Shown here: positions 1 through 6,055 of the stretch, in pieces
Position numbering within the stretch: the first letter of the stretch is position 1
Layout of the letters: every line of letters starts with the position of its first letter
Source: an uncultured Lachnospiraceae bacterium
Lineage (GTDB): Bacteria > Bacillota > Clostridia > Lachnospirales > Lachnospiraceae
Direction of reading: 5' to 3'
Length of the DNA stretch: 7,660 nucleotides
Assembly: GCA_948441955.1 (NCBI GenBank)
Contig: CAOJQZ010000095.1
Span: 1-7,660 of the forward strand
Notes under the pieces: model-generated
What the model was told of the DNA's origin: nothing
Databases searched by the model: none
Seen by the model: the letters and a program-made list of their open reading frames with translations, nothing else
Made by a program: the position numbers and the translations under genes

Positions 1-255
1 TTTTGATTCGTCGAACTGGCTTGTCAGCTGCTGCTGTATCAGATCAGCAACAGGGTCCTCGGTTGTGGTGTCAATAACAGATATATTCTGGGGCGGTGTG
101 TTAACAGAAGGTCCGGGGGCAGGCAAGACGGCAGAAGCAGCTGGAGAAGCAGGAGACTCTGTACTGGCATTCGTTTCCCCGGCTGTTTCCTGTTGACCCT
201 CATGTCCGGCAATAAGATTTAATACATGTGCTGTTTTATTGCTTTTCCTTGCCAT
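1..255 (-). CDS. Small ParA-linked protein of unknown function, N-terminal 85 residues (possibly ComFB-like)
   Basis: This reading frame starts at ATG 255-253 and is open to the left edge, so only the first 85 residues are seen. The ATG follows the TAA of the ParA gene with no gap, and its AGGAGG ribosome site lies inside the last codons of that gene, so the two are almost certainly one operon with coupled translation. Residues 1-18 are basic and amphipathic (begins MARKSNKTAHVLNLIAG). Residues about 20-70 form a low-complexity linker rich in Ala, Pro, Ser, Thr and Glu, probably disordered. A more ordered segment begins near residue 68 (DPVADLIQQQL). I recall similar ParA-adjacent proteins in Lachnospiraceae annotated as ComFB-family, but the domain that would prove it lies outside the window. 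Function is unknown. A role as the ParA partner, replacing ParB, is inference from position and the basic N-terminus. Confidence 0.85.
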   Translation of the reverse strand, partial: MARKSNKTAHVLNLIAGHEGQQETAGETNASTESPASPAASAVLPAPGPSVNTPPQNISVIDTTTEDPVADLIQQQLTSQFDESK

Positions 256-1044
256 TTATCTTACCTCCTGAACCTTTTCTTTTGACGTCATGTTTATTAC
301 CTCCTGAAGAAAATTTCGGTAATCCTCGGAAGGCTTGGCAGACGGGGAATGATCAAAGATACTAAGTCCATGTGCCGGAGCTTCCGCCACAGACACACTG
401 GTTCTGATCTGGTTGTTAAATACGCAGGTTCCCATCTGGGAAGCTACATTTTCCGCCATTTCCTTTACCTCCCGGGCAAGCAAGGTCCGCCTGTTAAATT
501 TTGTGAGGATAATTCCCAGAACATTCAGGTTTGGGTTCACACTTTCCCGGACGGAATCAATCGTTTCTTTTAACTGTGTCACTCCTAAAAGGCTTAAAAT
601 CTCAGGAGCCATAGGTATAATCAGGTGATTTGCAACAGCGTACGCATTGACTGTAAGAATATTCAGGGCAGGCGGAGTATCGATAATAATATAATCATAA
701 TTATCAATGACAGGCGCCAATGCCTTTTTCAGTAAAAGCTCTCTGCCGGCAGAGGTAAATTCAATTTCTGCGCTGCTCAGCAGGATATTCGATGTAATGA
801 CGTCACAATAATCTGTAAGCTGGATAGCTTCCTGGATAGGAACTTGTCCGGTGAGCACATCATGGACGGTCCTGCACTCTTCGATATTGAGTCCCAGGCT
901 GAATCCCAGGCTTCCCTGAGGATCCAGATCAATTGCCAGTACTTTTTTATCATAAAAAGAAGCCAGACCGGCAGCCAAGGCGCTGGATGTGGTGGTCTTG
1001 CCGACGCCGCCTTTCTGGTTGGTAAGTGCTATTACAGTAGCCAA
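256..1044 (-). CDS. ParA/Soj-family P-loop ATPase (MinD/ParA superfamily)
   Basis: This is a ParA-type ATPase, a dimerising nucleotide switch that positions DNA or protein cargo. From a TTG start (1044-1042) it has 262 residues, usual for chromosomal Soj/ParA. The deviant Walker A motif KGGVGKTTT is at residues 11-19, with signature Lys11 and P-loop Lys16. Walker A' (VLAIDLDPQGS) is at about 35-45 and Walker B (YIIIDTPPAL) at about 118-127. The TTG is preferred because GGAGGA lies at ideal spacing before it, whereas the upstream ATG codons at 1062 and 1074 lack a ribosome site and would add residues ahead of the normal ATVIALTNQKGG family start. There is no N-terminal DNA-binding extension, so it resembles Soj rather than plasmid type Ia ParA. 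It is divergent from fliD and co-transcribed with the gene ending at the left edge. Cargo could be the chromosome, chemosensory arrays or flagellar machinery; the flagellar setting favours the last two, but this is inference. Confidence 0.93.
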   Translation of the reverse strand: MATVIALTNQKGGVGKTTTSSALAAGLASFYDKKVLAIDLDPQGSLGFSLGLNIEECRTVHDVLTGQVPIQEAIQLTDYCDVITSNILLSSAEIEFTSAGRELLLKKALAPVIDNYDYIIIDTPPALNILTVNAYAVANHLIIPMAPEILSLLGVTQLKETIDSVRESVNPNLNVLGIILTKFNRRTLLAREVKEMAENVASQMGTCVFNNQIRTSVSVAEAPAHGLSIFDHSPSAKPSEDYRNFLQEVINMTSKEKVQEVR

Positions 1045-1085
1045 AATAATTCCTCCATTCATAATTAAAATCAAGATTTAACTAT

Positions 1086-1112
1086 TATTTAAAGTATACT
1101 ATATGCCGATAA
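1086..1112 (+). promoter_or_regulatory. Candidate sigma-28 (SigD/FliA-type) promoter for fliD
   Basis: GCCGATAA at 1105-1112 is an exact match to the -10 element of sigma-28 flagellar promoters (consensus TAAA, 14-16 bases, GCCGATAA/T). The -35 is imperfect: at 15-base spacing the sequence is TATT, while a perfect TAAA (1090-1093) sits only 11 bases away. The position, 80 bases upstream of fliD in a late flagellar operon, fits the regulation expected of a filament-cap gene. An overlapping sigma-A -10 (TATACT, 1095-1100) lacks a recognisable -35. Confidence 0.55.
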
Positions 1113-1122
1113 ATAAGTACAG
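1093..1122 (-). promoter_or_regulatory. Candidate sigma-A promoter for the ParA operon
   Basis: On the minus strand a TATACT hexamer (complement of 1093-1098) lies about 50 bases before the TTG start. A weak -35 match (TGTACT, 3 of 6) sits 17 bases upstream, near 1116-1121. It overlaps the region holding the fliD promoter candidate, so the two may compete. It rests on the -10 match only. Confidence 0.35.
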
Positions 1123-1145
1123 AATAAATTTTAATTTGTAAAAAT

Positions 1146-1162
1146 GCGGCGTATTGTGCCGC
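1146..1162 (+). promoter_or_regulatory. Hairpin in the fliD 5' untranslated region
   Basis: GCGGC (1146-1150) pairs with GCCGC (1158-1162), extended by possible G-U pairs on both sides, around a short loop. It lies between the sigma-28-like box and the fliD ribosome site (AAGGAGAG, about 1178-1185). No T-run follows, so it is not a normal terminator. It could stabilise the transcript or serve as a regulator-binding site. It is short, so chance is possible. Confidence 0.4.
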
Positions 1163-1191
1163 GAGATTAAGAATAAAAAGGAGAGATTGAT

Positions 1192-3612
1192 ATGTCAACA
1201 ATAGGCGGATTAACCGGATCAACTACCAGCAACATCAGGGGATATGGCGGATTGGCCAGCGGGATGGACAGAGATTCCCTGATCGAAGGTATGACGTATG
1301 GCACTACAAGTAAGATTACAAAGCAGCAGCAGAAAAAGCAGCAGCTTGAGTGGAAGCAGTCGGCAGTTCAGAGCATTACGAATCAGATGATCGCATTTGC
1401 AAATAAATATACGTCTTCATGGAGCTCATCCACAAACCTATTCAGCTCCGTTCTTTGGGGACGCAATAAGATTACAACGACCGGAACTAACAGTAAATTT
1501 GTATCCGTATCCGGCAATGCCAGCTCGGCGGACGCTATTACGATTATGGGTGTAAAGCAGCTTGCACAGAAGGCGAAATGGACCTCGTCAGGGCAGGTTT
1601 CCGATCAGACGCTGTCTACAGGAAAGATCGATACCAATGCGAATTATGATATCAAGAATCTGATCGGTACGGACATTGAATTCAAGATTGGCAGGGACAC
1701 GGATACCGCTTCTGCTCCTACCTATACGCTGAAGCTGCAGACAGAAAAAAAGAACGATGACGGTTCTGTTACAGTGTATGATTATAGCAATAAAACTACA
1801 GCTCTTACTTCCATCCGGGCGCAACTTGCAGACGTGGATATAGGAAACGGAAAGAGGCTTGCAGACGTTGTTCAGGTAACAATGGAAGGCGGTAAAATCG
1901 GCTTCAGTAAGAAAAACACCAGCGATGCGGTTTCCATTTCCGGCGGAAGCGCGCTGTCATATCTGGGCTTTAAGGAGAACGAGTACGAACTTGACGGCAC
2001 GGCTAAAGTAGGCGAAGAAGATATGAATATCGTCGAGGAAGTAAATTTTGATAAAAAGATAGCAGGCAAGAAGCTGACATTTTCTTACAATGGTAAGAAT
2101 AAAGACGTTGTTATGCCGGGGGAGGAAGAGCTGAGTGCAGCGACGACGGAGGCGGAAAAGCTTAATGTAATTAAGAAGTCCCTGCAGGATCAGCTGGACA
2201 GCGCGTTTGGAAAGGGAAGAATTCTGGTTGATACAGAAGGCGATAAGATTACCTTTAGGACTATGGACCCCGCGAAATATAACAAGCTGACTGACGCAGA
2301 GAAGCAGGATCCCGCGAAAGTGAAAGAAGCTCAGGACACAACCTCTACGTTTTCGCTTGCATCGGGCAACGAGGATGTGAAGGAAGCGCTGGGGCTTTCT
2401 ACAGGTATGTCAAACCGTCTGGATATGAATAAAAAGCTTCTGGCTGACGGAGAGGCAGAGAAAAAAATAAAAATCAATAATGAAGAGATTACAATTACAA
2501 ACACGGATACTGTAAGGTCATTGATGGATAAGATCAATGCAAGCGGCGCCAATATATCCATAAGCTATCAGACGGTTGCGGATAAATTTACAATTTCCTC
2601 CAAGGAGGACGGAGCCAGCGGTTCCTTTGAGATAACCGGCGACACAGACTTTTTGAACAAGATTTTCGGAACAAAGGATGCAGACGGGAATTTTGACGCT
2701 ATAAAGGGCGAGGGTCAGGATGCAGTCGTTGCTGTTAAATATGCAGGTTCTGATGAAGTAGTTGAGTTGATTCGTGATACGAACGCTTTCACGGTAGACG
2801 GCCTTACGATTAATGTGAAAGGTCAGTTTGGTTACAAGGACGGTCAGGTTATTACGGATGATCCGGATTCGGTTGTCGGAATCGACGCGCAGGTGGATGC
2901 AGATTCTATCGTGGATGCAGTTAAGAACATGGTAGAAGAGTATAATAAAATTATTGAAACTGTCAATAAGGAATTGACGACGAGGCCGGACCGTGATTAT
3001 GTACCGCTTACCAGCGAACAGAAGAAAGAACTGTCAGAGGATGAAATTAAGCTCTATGAAGAAAAAGCGAAACAGGGTCTCCTGTTTGCTGACAGCGACC
3101 TGAGAACACTGAGCAGTGATCTGCGGTTTATCATTGGCGGAGGAATTGCGCAGGAACTGTCAGAAATGGGTATTTCCGTATCCGGTACATACTCGGATAA
3201 CGGGAAGCTTACTTTTGACGAATCTAAGTTCCGCGCAGCCCTTGCAAATGATCCGGAACGCGTACAGGAGCTTTTTACAAATTCTGCAGTACAGAATGGA
3301 AACGGCAACGGGACGACACCGGGAGTTGCCTCGGCTCTTAGAAATGTAATGGATAAATATGTAAATACAATGGGTTCCTGGGATACCAAAGGTATTCTGG
3401 TTCGTAAGGCAGGTACGGAAAGCTCGCCGCTCAGCCTTACAGAGAACTATATGTATAAGCAGATTGCAGAATATAATAAGCAGATTGCAAAGCTTCAGAC
3501 CCTTCTTCAATCTGAAAGAGACCGTTACATCCAGCAGTTTACAAGTCTGGAAACATTGATTTCACAGATGAACAGCCAGAGCAGCTATCTGAGCCAGATT
3601 GGCGGTTACTAA
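1192..3612 (+). CDS. fliD: Flagellar filament cap protein FliD (hook-associated protein 2)
   Basis: FliD forms the cap at the distal end of the flagellar filament and guides folding of exported flagellin subunits. The protein has 806 residues, long compared with the 450-550 of many FliDs. The conserved N-terminal D0/D1 part is at about residues 18-95 (GLASGMDRDSLIEGM then a Gln/Lys-rich helix). The middle, about 95-560, is the variable exposed D2/D3 region and includes a flagellin hook-IN-like segment near 423-475 (KIKINNEEITITNTDTVRSL). The C-terminal FliD domain runs from about 560 to the end, with the clostridial marker PLTSEQKKELSEDEIKLYEEKAKQ-like helix near 604-626 and a terminal coiled coil (about 750-806, ending LSQIGGY). 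No cleaved signal peptide is seen, as expected for type III flagellar export. AAGGAGAG precedes the ATG by 6 bases. It is the first gene of the operon, with fliS 19 bases downstream. Confidence 0.97.
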   Translation: MSTIGGLTGSTTSNIRGYGGLASGMDRDSLIEGMTYGTTSKITKQQQKKQQLEWKQSAVQSITNQMIAFANKYTSSWSSSTNLFSSVLWGRNKITTTGTNSKFVSVSGNASSADAITIMGVKQLAQKAKWTSSGQVSDQTLSTGKIDTNANYDIKNLIGTDIEFKIGRDTDTASAPTYTLKLQTEKKNDDGSVTVYDYSNKTTALTSIRAQLADVDIGNGKRLADVVQVTMEGGKIGFSKKNTSDAVSISGGSALSYLGFKENEYELDGTAKVGEEDMNIVEEVNFDKKIAGKKLTFSYNGKNKDVVMPGEEELSAATTEAEKLNVIKKSLQDQLDSAFGKGRILVDTEGDKITFRTMDPAKYNKLTDAEKQDPAKVKEAQDTTSTFSLASGNEDVKEALGLSTGMSNRLDMNKKLLADGEAEKKIKINNEEITITNTDTVRSLMDKINASGANISISYQTVADKFTISSKEDGASGSFEITGDTDFLNKIFGTKDADGNFDAIKGEGQDAVVAVKYAGSDEVVELIRDTNAFTVDGLTINVKGQFGYKDGQVITDDPDSVVGIDAQVDADSIVDAVKNMVEEYNKIIETVNKELTTRPDRDYVPLTSEQKKELSEDEIKLYEEKAKQGLLFADSDLRTLSSDLRFIIGGGIAQELSEMGISVSGTYSDNGKLTFDESKFRAALANDPERVQELFTNSAVQNGNGNGTTPGVASALRNVMDKYVNTMGSWDTKGILVRKAGTESSPLSLTENYMYKQIAEYNKQIAKLQTLLQSERDRYIQQFTSLETLISQMNSQSSYLSQIGGY

Positions 3613-3631
3613 ACCGAAAAAGGGGATAAGT

Positions 3632-4003
3632 ATGTATCAGAATGGATATGAACAGTACAAGATGCAGTCTGTAAATACAATGACGCGTGGGGAGATGCTC
3701 TTACTTCTCTATGACGAACTGATCAAACGTCTGACACGGGCGCAGCTGGCGTTGGAGGAAGGAGATTATGAACTGTTTGACAGGGCGGTTCAGAGATCCA
3801 AGGACATTATACACTATCTGGATAAGACTTTGAATATGGAATATCAGATTAGTCATGAGCTGCGGAGGATGTATGAGTTTTTCCTTTATGAGCTCAGCAG
3901 GCTGCAGGCTGGAAGAAACGGCGCTGTAATCCAGGAGCTGAAACCCCTTGTTATAGAGCTGCGTGATGCGTTCAGGGAAGCAAGTAAAACAGCGGCTGTA
4001 TAA
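3632..4003 (+). CDS. fliS: Flagellar secretion chaperone FliS
   Basis: FliS binds the C-terminus of flagellin in the cytoplasm, prevents premature polymerisation and delivers it to the export gate. The protein is 123 residues, the family's normal size, and almost all helical. It shows the N-terminal Tyr/Gln-rich segment (MYQNGYEQYKMQSVNTM), then the TRGEMLLLLYDELIKRLTRA helix (about 19-38), the RSKDIIHYLDKTLNMEY helix (about 57-73) and the closing LRDAFREA helix. The start is ATG 3632, preceded by AAAAAGGGGAT. An in-frame ATG at 3599 would overlap fliD and add non-family residues (MAVTKPKKGIS), so it was rejected. It sits between fliD and a FlgN/FliT-like gene, the usual order for this operon in Firmicutes. 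Confidence 0.96.
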   Translation: MYQNGYEQYKMQSVNTMTRGEMLLLLYDELIKRLTRAQLALEEGDYELFDRAVQRSKDIIHYLDKTLNMEYQISHELRRMYEFFLYELSRLQAGRNGAVIQELKPLVIELRDAFREASKTAAV

Positions 4004-4015
4004 TCGGGAGGCTAT

Positions 4016-4417
4016 ATGGAAAATAAAAAGGAATTATTAACAGAAATTCTAAAACGTGTCCAGCGTAATTATGTACGTGTTATAGAGATTGAACGTCTGA
4101 CCAGAGAACTGGGGGATGCTTTATCGAGGAACGATCAGGAATCTGCGCAGCTGCTTGTGAAGATGCGGCAGGGAGAGATGGACCAGGTTGCTGAAAACAG
4201 GCAGGAAGTTCAGATGCTTCTTCAGACAGCGGAGGCCGGAGAGCGTGAAAAGCTAAAGGGGTGGCTGAATGGAAGCGGTAAGGAGCAGCCTGAAAGCTTT
4301 GAAGCGAAAAAGATTATGGAAGTCAGCGGAATGCTTACACAGATTTTGAATCGTACGATTAGCGTTGATAAGGCAATTAATAAAAAGATTGCCGGAAAAG
4401 ATTCGTTTTATCAATAG
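4016..4417 (+). CDS. FlgN/FliT-like flagellar export chaperone (small coiled-coil protein)
   Basis: The protein has 133 residues and is predicted to be nearly all alpha-helical, with heptad-like spacing of Leu, Ile, Val and Met over residues 5-75 and again at about 98-122. It has no signal peptide, membrane segment or cysteine. The C-terminus (about 116-133) is basic and ends GKDSFYQ, which recalls FlgN-family tails. GGGAGG lies 5 bases before the ATG, only 12 bases after the fliS stop, so it is the third gene of the fliD operon. This is where many Firmicutes carry FliT or a FlgN-like chaperone for FliD or the hook-filament junction proteins FlgK and FlgL. Sequence identity in this group is low, so the assignment rests on size, helical character and position. 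FliT versus FlgN cannot be decided here. Confidence 0.75.
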   Translation: MENKKELLTEILKRVQRNYVRVIEIERLTRELGDALSRNDQESAQLLVKMRQGEMDQVAENRQEVQMLLQTAEAGEREKLKGWLNGSGKEQPESFEAKKIMEVSGMLTQILNRTISVDKAINKKIAGKDSFYQ

Positions 4418-4431
4418 GAAATAAGTAATAA

Positions 4432-4473
4432 AACAGGGACCTACAGCATAATTAAGAGCTGCAGGTCCCTGTT
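4432..4473. terminator. Intrinsic terminator, probably bidirectional, between convergent genes
   Basis: A 16-base stem (4432-4447 with 4458-4473) pairs at 15 positions, the single mismatch being A4443/C4462, around a 10-base loop. It lies 15 bases after the FlgN/FliT-like stop and 15 bases after the stop of the convergent peptidase gene. In the minus direction the stem is followed by a T-rich run (TTTTATTACTTATTT), a good intrinsic terminator. In the plus direction only TT-A-T follows, so termination of the fliD operon may be weaker or rely on the stem strength. Confidence 0.85.
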
Positions 4474-4487
4474 ATGTGGAGAAAACA

Positions 4488-5198
4488 TTACTTTGGCGTG
4501 ATGCTCCAGAGGGGGCCTCCGCCTCTGGAACCATAGAGAAGTTCATCAAGTACAATCTGGGCATCCCAGGGTGTCTGGGTATTTTCCAGACTGGCAGGGT
4601 CGGCAACAGATATTTTGTCTCCTGACCAATAGTCCGAAAGAATAATAAAATGTCCGGAAGTAGTAAAATGTCCTGGTCCCATCAGAGCAACAAGGATATG
4701 ACCGCTTTTGAGTTCTGAGATAATGCCTTCTTTTGTGAAATCCTGGAAGGACTCGGCATGGAAACCAAAAGCAGCGGCGCCTTCCAGAATGAAGTCATGC
4801 TTTGTGCCGGAGCCTGCCGCCCAGTAATTATTAGATGCGGCCCATTCTGCCATTTCAGAAGGCAGGCTGGTCTGATCTGTAAAACTGGAGACCAGCATAG
4901 CAAGCACGGTAGGGCCGCAGCCATAGCTAGTAATGGGATCCTGTCCGCCGTAAAGGGCATCGGCCCATCGCACATCATGCTGATTATAATATGTAAGCAG
5001 TCCTATGCTGCTTGGAAGTGAAAGTGTATACACTCCGTCAGTGAGAACGGGAGTTTCTTCCGGCGCCGGCGCGGCATCAGAAGGTATATTTGTCTCGGCT
5101 GGGCCGGCGCCGGCATCTGAGGTCAAATCCATCCGGGAAAAAGGAGCGTACCACAAAATGGTTATTATAAGTATACCGCAGAGCAGTTTCTTTTTCAT
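4488..5198 (-). CDS. Secreted C39-like cysteine peptidase family protein
   Basis: The protein has 236 residues. Residues 1-20 form a signal peptide or N-terminal anchor (MKKK then hydrophobic LLCGILIITILWYAPF); Cys7 is not in a lipobox. A Pro/Ala/Glu/Thr-rich linker spans about 27-52. The rest matches the bacterial Peptidase_C39-like, papain-fold group (PF13529 type): YYNQHD with the oxyanion-hole Gln73, YGCGPT with nucleophile Cys94 on the helix start, GHFIIL with His183, and VADP with Asp200 as the likely third residue. All key positions are present, so it is probably active on the outer side of the membrane or in the wall. The ATG has AAGGAGA at good spacing. It appears monocistronic, convergent with the fliD operon and divergent from the ABC ATPase gene. 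The substrate is unknown; cell-wall, secreted or flagellar proteins are possibilities only. It is not a C39 domain of a bacteriocin exporter, since no ABC part is fused. Confidence 0.88.
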   Translation of the reverse strand: MKKKLLCGILIITILWYAPFSRMDLTSDAGAGPAETNIPSDAAPAPEETPVLTDGVYTLSLPSSIGLLTYYNQHDVRWADALYGGQDPITSYGCGPTVLAMLVSSFTDQTSLPSEMAEWAASNNYWAAGSGTKHDFILEGAAAFGFHAESFQDFTKEGIISELKSGHILVALMGPGHFTTSGHFIILSDYWSGDKISVADPASLENTQTPWDAQIVLDELLYGSRGGGPLWSITPK

Positions 5199-5227
5199 AA
5201 ACTTTCTCCTTGTTAAGAGGATTTATA

Positions 5228-5256
5228 TTGACTGTTTTAATTTAAACAAGTATAGT
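5228..5256 (+). promoter_or_regulatory. Sigma-A-type promoter for the ABC ATPase gene
   Basis: TTGACT (5228-5233), a 17-base spacer and TATAGT (5251-5256) each match the sigma-A consensus at 5 of 6 positions with ideal spacing. Transcription would start near 5263, about 43 bases before the ATG at 5306. The ribosome site AAGGTAGG lies in this leader. Confidence 0.75.
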
Positions 5257-5277
5257 ATACAATATAACTATCGGAAA
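5249..5277 (-). promoter_or_regulatory. Candidate promoter for the C39-like peptidase gene
   Basis: On the minus strand two overlapping TATACT hexamers occur (complements of 5254-5259 and 5249-5254). The second has a weak -35 (TTTCCG, complement of 5272-5277) at 17 bases. It overlaps the -10 of the promoter on the opposite strand. The support is mainly the -10. Confidence 0.4.
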
Positions 5278-5305
5278 TTGGTGAAAAAAATTAAGGTAGG
5301 AAATT

Positions 5306-6046
5306 ATGGCACAAATTATTTTTGATCATGTGACAAAAAAATTCCGAGATGTAATAGCGTTGAACGACGTTTCTTTTGAGATAGAAAAAGGAGAATTTGT
5401 ATTTATAATAGGAAAAAGCGGAGCAGGGAAAAGTACTTTGCTTGATCTTATATTAAAGCAGCAGGAAGTGACTTCAGGAAAAATCACTGTCGGGGGCAGA
5501 AGAGTCGATCTTATGAAGAGAGCGAAGGTGCCGGCACACAGACGCAGGCTGGGATTTATCTCACCGGAGGTGGGACTGCTTAAGGATCGCTCGGTGTATG
5601 ATAATATTATGCTTGCGATTCTGGCAACCGGAAATTCTACCCAGCGCATGCGGGCGACCATTATGAAAATGCTTGGCCTTGTGGGTATTGCCCAGAAGTT
5701 TCAGGCATATCCGGATGAACTGTCCGGAGGCGAGCGAGCGAGAGTACTTGTGGCAAGGGCATTGTCTGTGGGGCCCGAAATACTTATTGCAGATGAGCCT
5801 ACAGCAAATCTTGACGCAGATTCTGCATGGGATCTGATGCAGCTTCTGGGAGAGCTTAATTATCAGGGAATAACAGTGCTTGTAGCAAGCCATGCCAGAG
5901 AGCTTGTTACGATTATGAGAAAAAGATGTATTACATTAGTTGCGGGAACCCTTGTAGCGGATGAAAAAAATTCCATATATAATCCGAAAGCAACAGATAT
6001 TTTTGAAGAAAGAAGAGTTTTGCGCGAGATAAAAAGAAAAAGATAG
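5306..6046 (+). CDS. FtsE-like ABC ATPase subunit with an altered Q-loop
   Basis: A 246-residue ABC nucleotide-binding protein closest in layout to FtsE/LolD-type ATPases, which drive a membrane partner such as FtsX. Walker A GKSGAGKST is at 36-44 (Lys42), the signature LSGGERARVLVARAL at 139-153, Walker B ILIADEP at 159-165 with catalytic Glu164, the D-loop ANLDAD at 167-172 and the H-loop His196. The Q-loop is unusual: where FtsE normally reads VVFQDFRLL, this protein has FISPEVGLL (84-92), so the conserved Gln is replaced by Pro87. FtsE is commonly about 220-230 residues; here a basic tail follows residue 220 (ends EIKRKR). The ATG has AAGGTAGG upstream and a good sigma-A promoter. No FtsX-like permease follows in the window; the next gene is an unrelated soluble protein. 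It may act with a distant FtsX or serve a different, perhaps regulatory, job. Confidence 0.9.
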   Translation: MAQIIFDHVTKKFRDVIALNDVSFEIEKGEFVFIIGKSGAGKSTLLDLILKQQEVTSGKITVGGRRVDLMKRAKVPAHRRRLGFISPEVGLLKDRSVYDNIMLAILATGNSTQRMRATIMKMLGLVGIAQKFQAYPDELSGGERARVLVARALSVGPEILIADEPTANLDADSAWDLMQLLGELNYQGITVLVASHARELVTIMRKRCITLVAGTLVADEKNSIYNPKATDIFEERRVLREIKRKR

Positions 6047-6055
6047 AAAATATAT

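Noticed and set aside
1045..1074. ATG starts (1074, 1062) for the ParA protein
   Set aside because: The GGAGGA ribosome site lies between these ATGs and the TTG at 1044, and the family normally begins just before the KGGVGKT motif.
1146..1162. Transcription terminator for a transcript entering fliD
   Set aside because: The hairpin is short and is not followed by a T-run; a leader structure is the more cautious reading.
2266..2320. Repeated DPAK-encoding segments in fliD (GACCCCGCGAAA and GATCCCGCGAAA)
   Set aside because: Only about 10 bases are shared and the copies lie within a coding helix-rich segment; too short to call a repeat.
3054..3510. Minus-strand and alternate-frame open frames of 77-116 codons inside fliD
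   Set aside because: They are antisense or out-of-frame to a clearly conserved FliD C-terminal domain and have no family features or ribosome sites.
3599..3631. Upstream extension of FliS from ATG 3599
   Set aside because: It overlaps the fliD end, has no own ribosome site and adds residues foreign to the family; ATG 3632 has a good ribosome site and gives the standard FliS N-terminus.
5005..5325. Plus-strand 106-codon frame between the peptidase and the ABC ATPase
   Set aside because: It runs antisense through the peptidase signal peptide and linker, then through the promoter region, and overlaps the start of the ABC ATPase; the composition is not protein-like.
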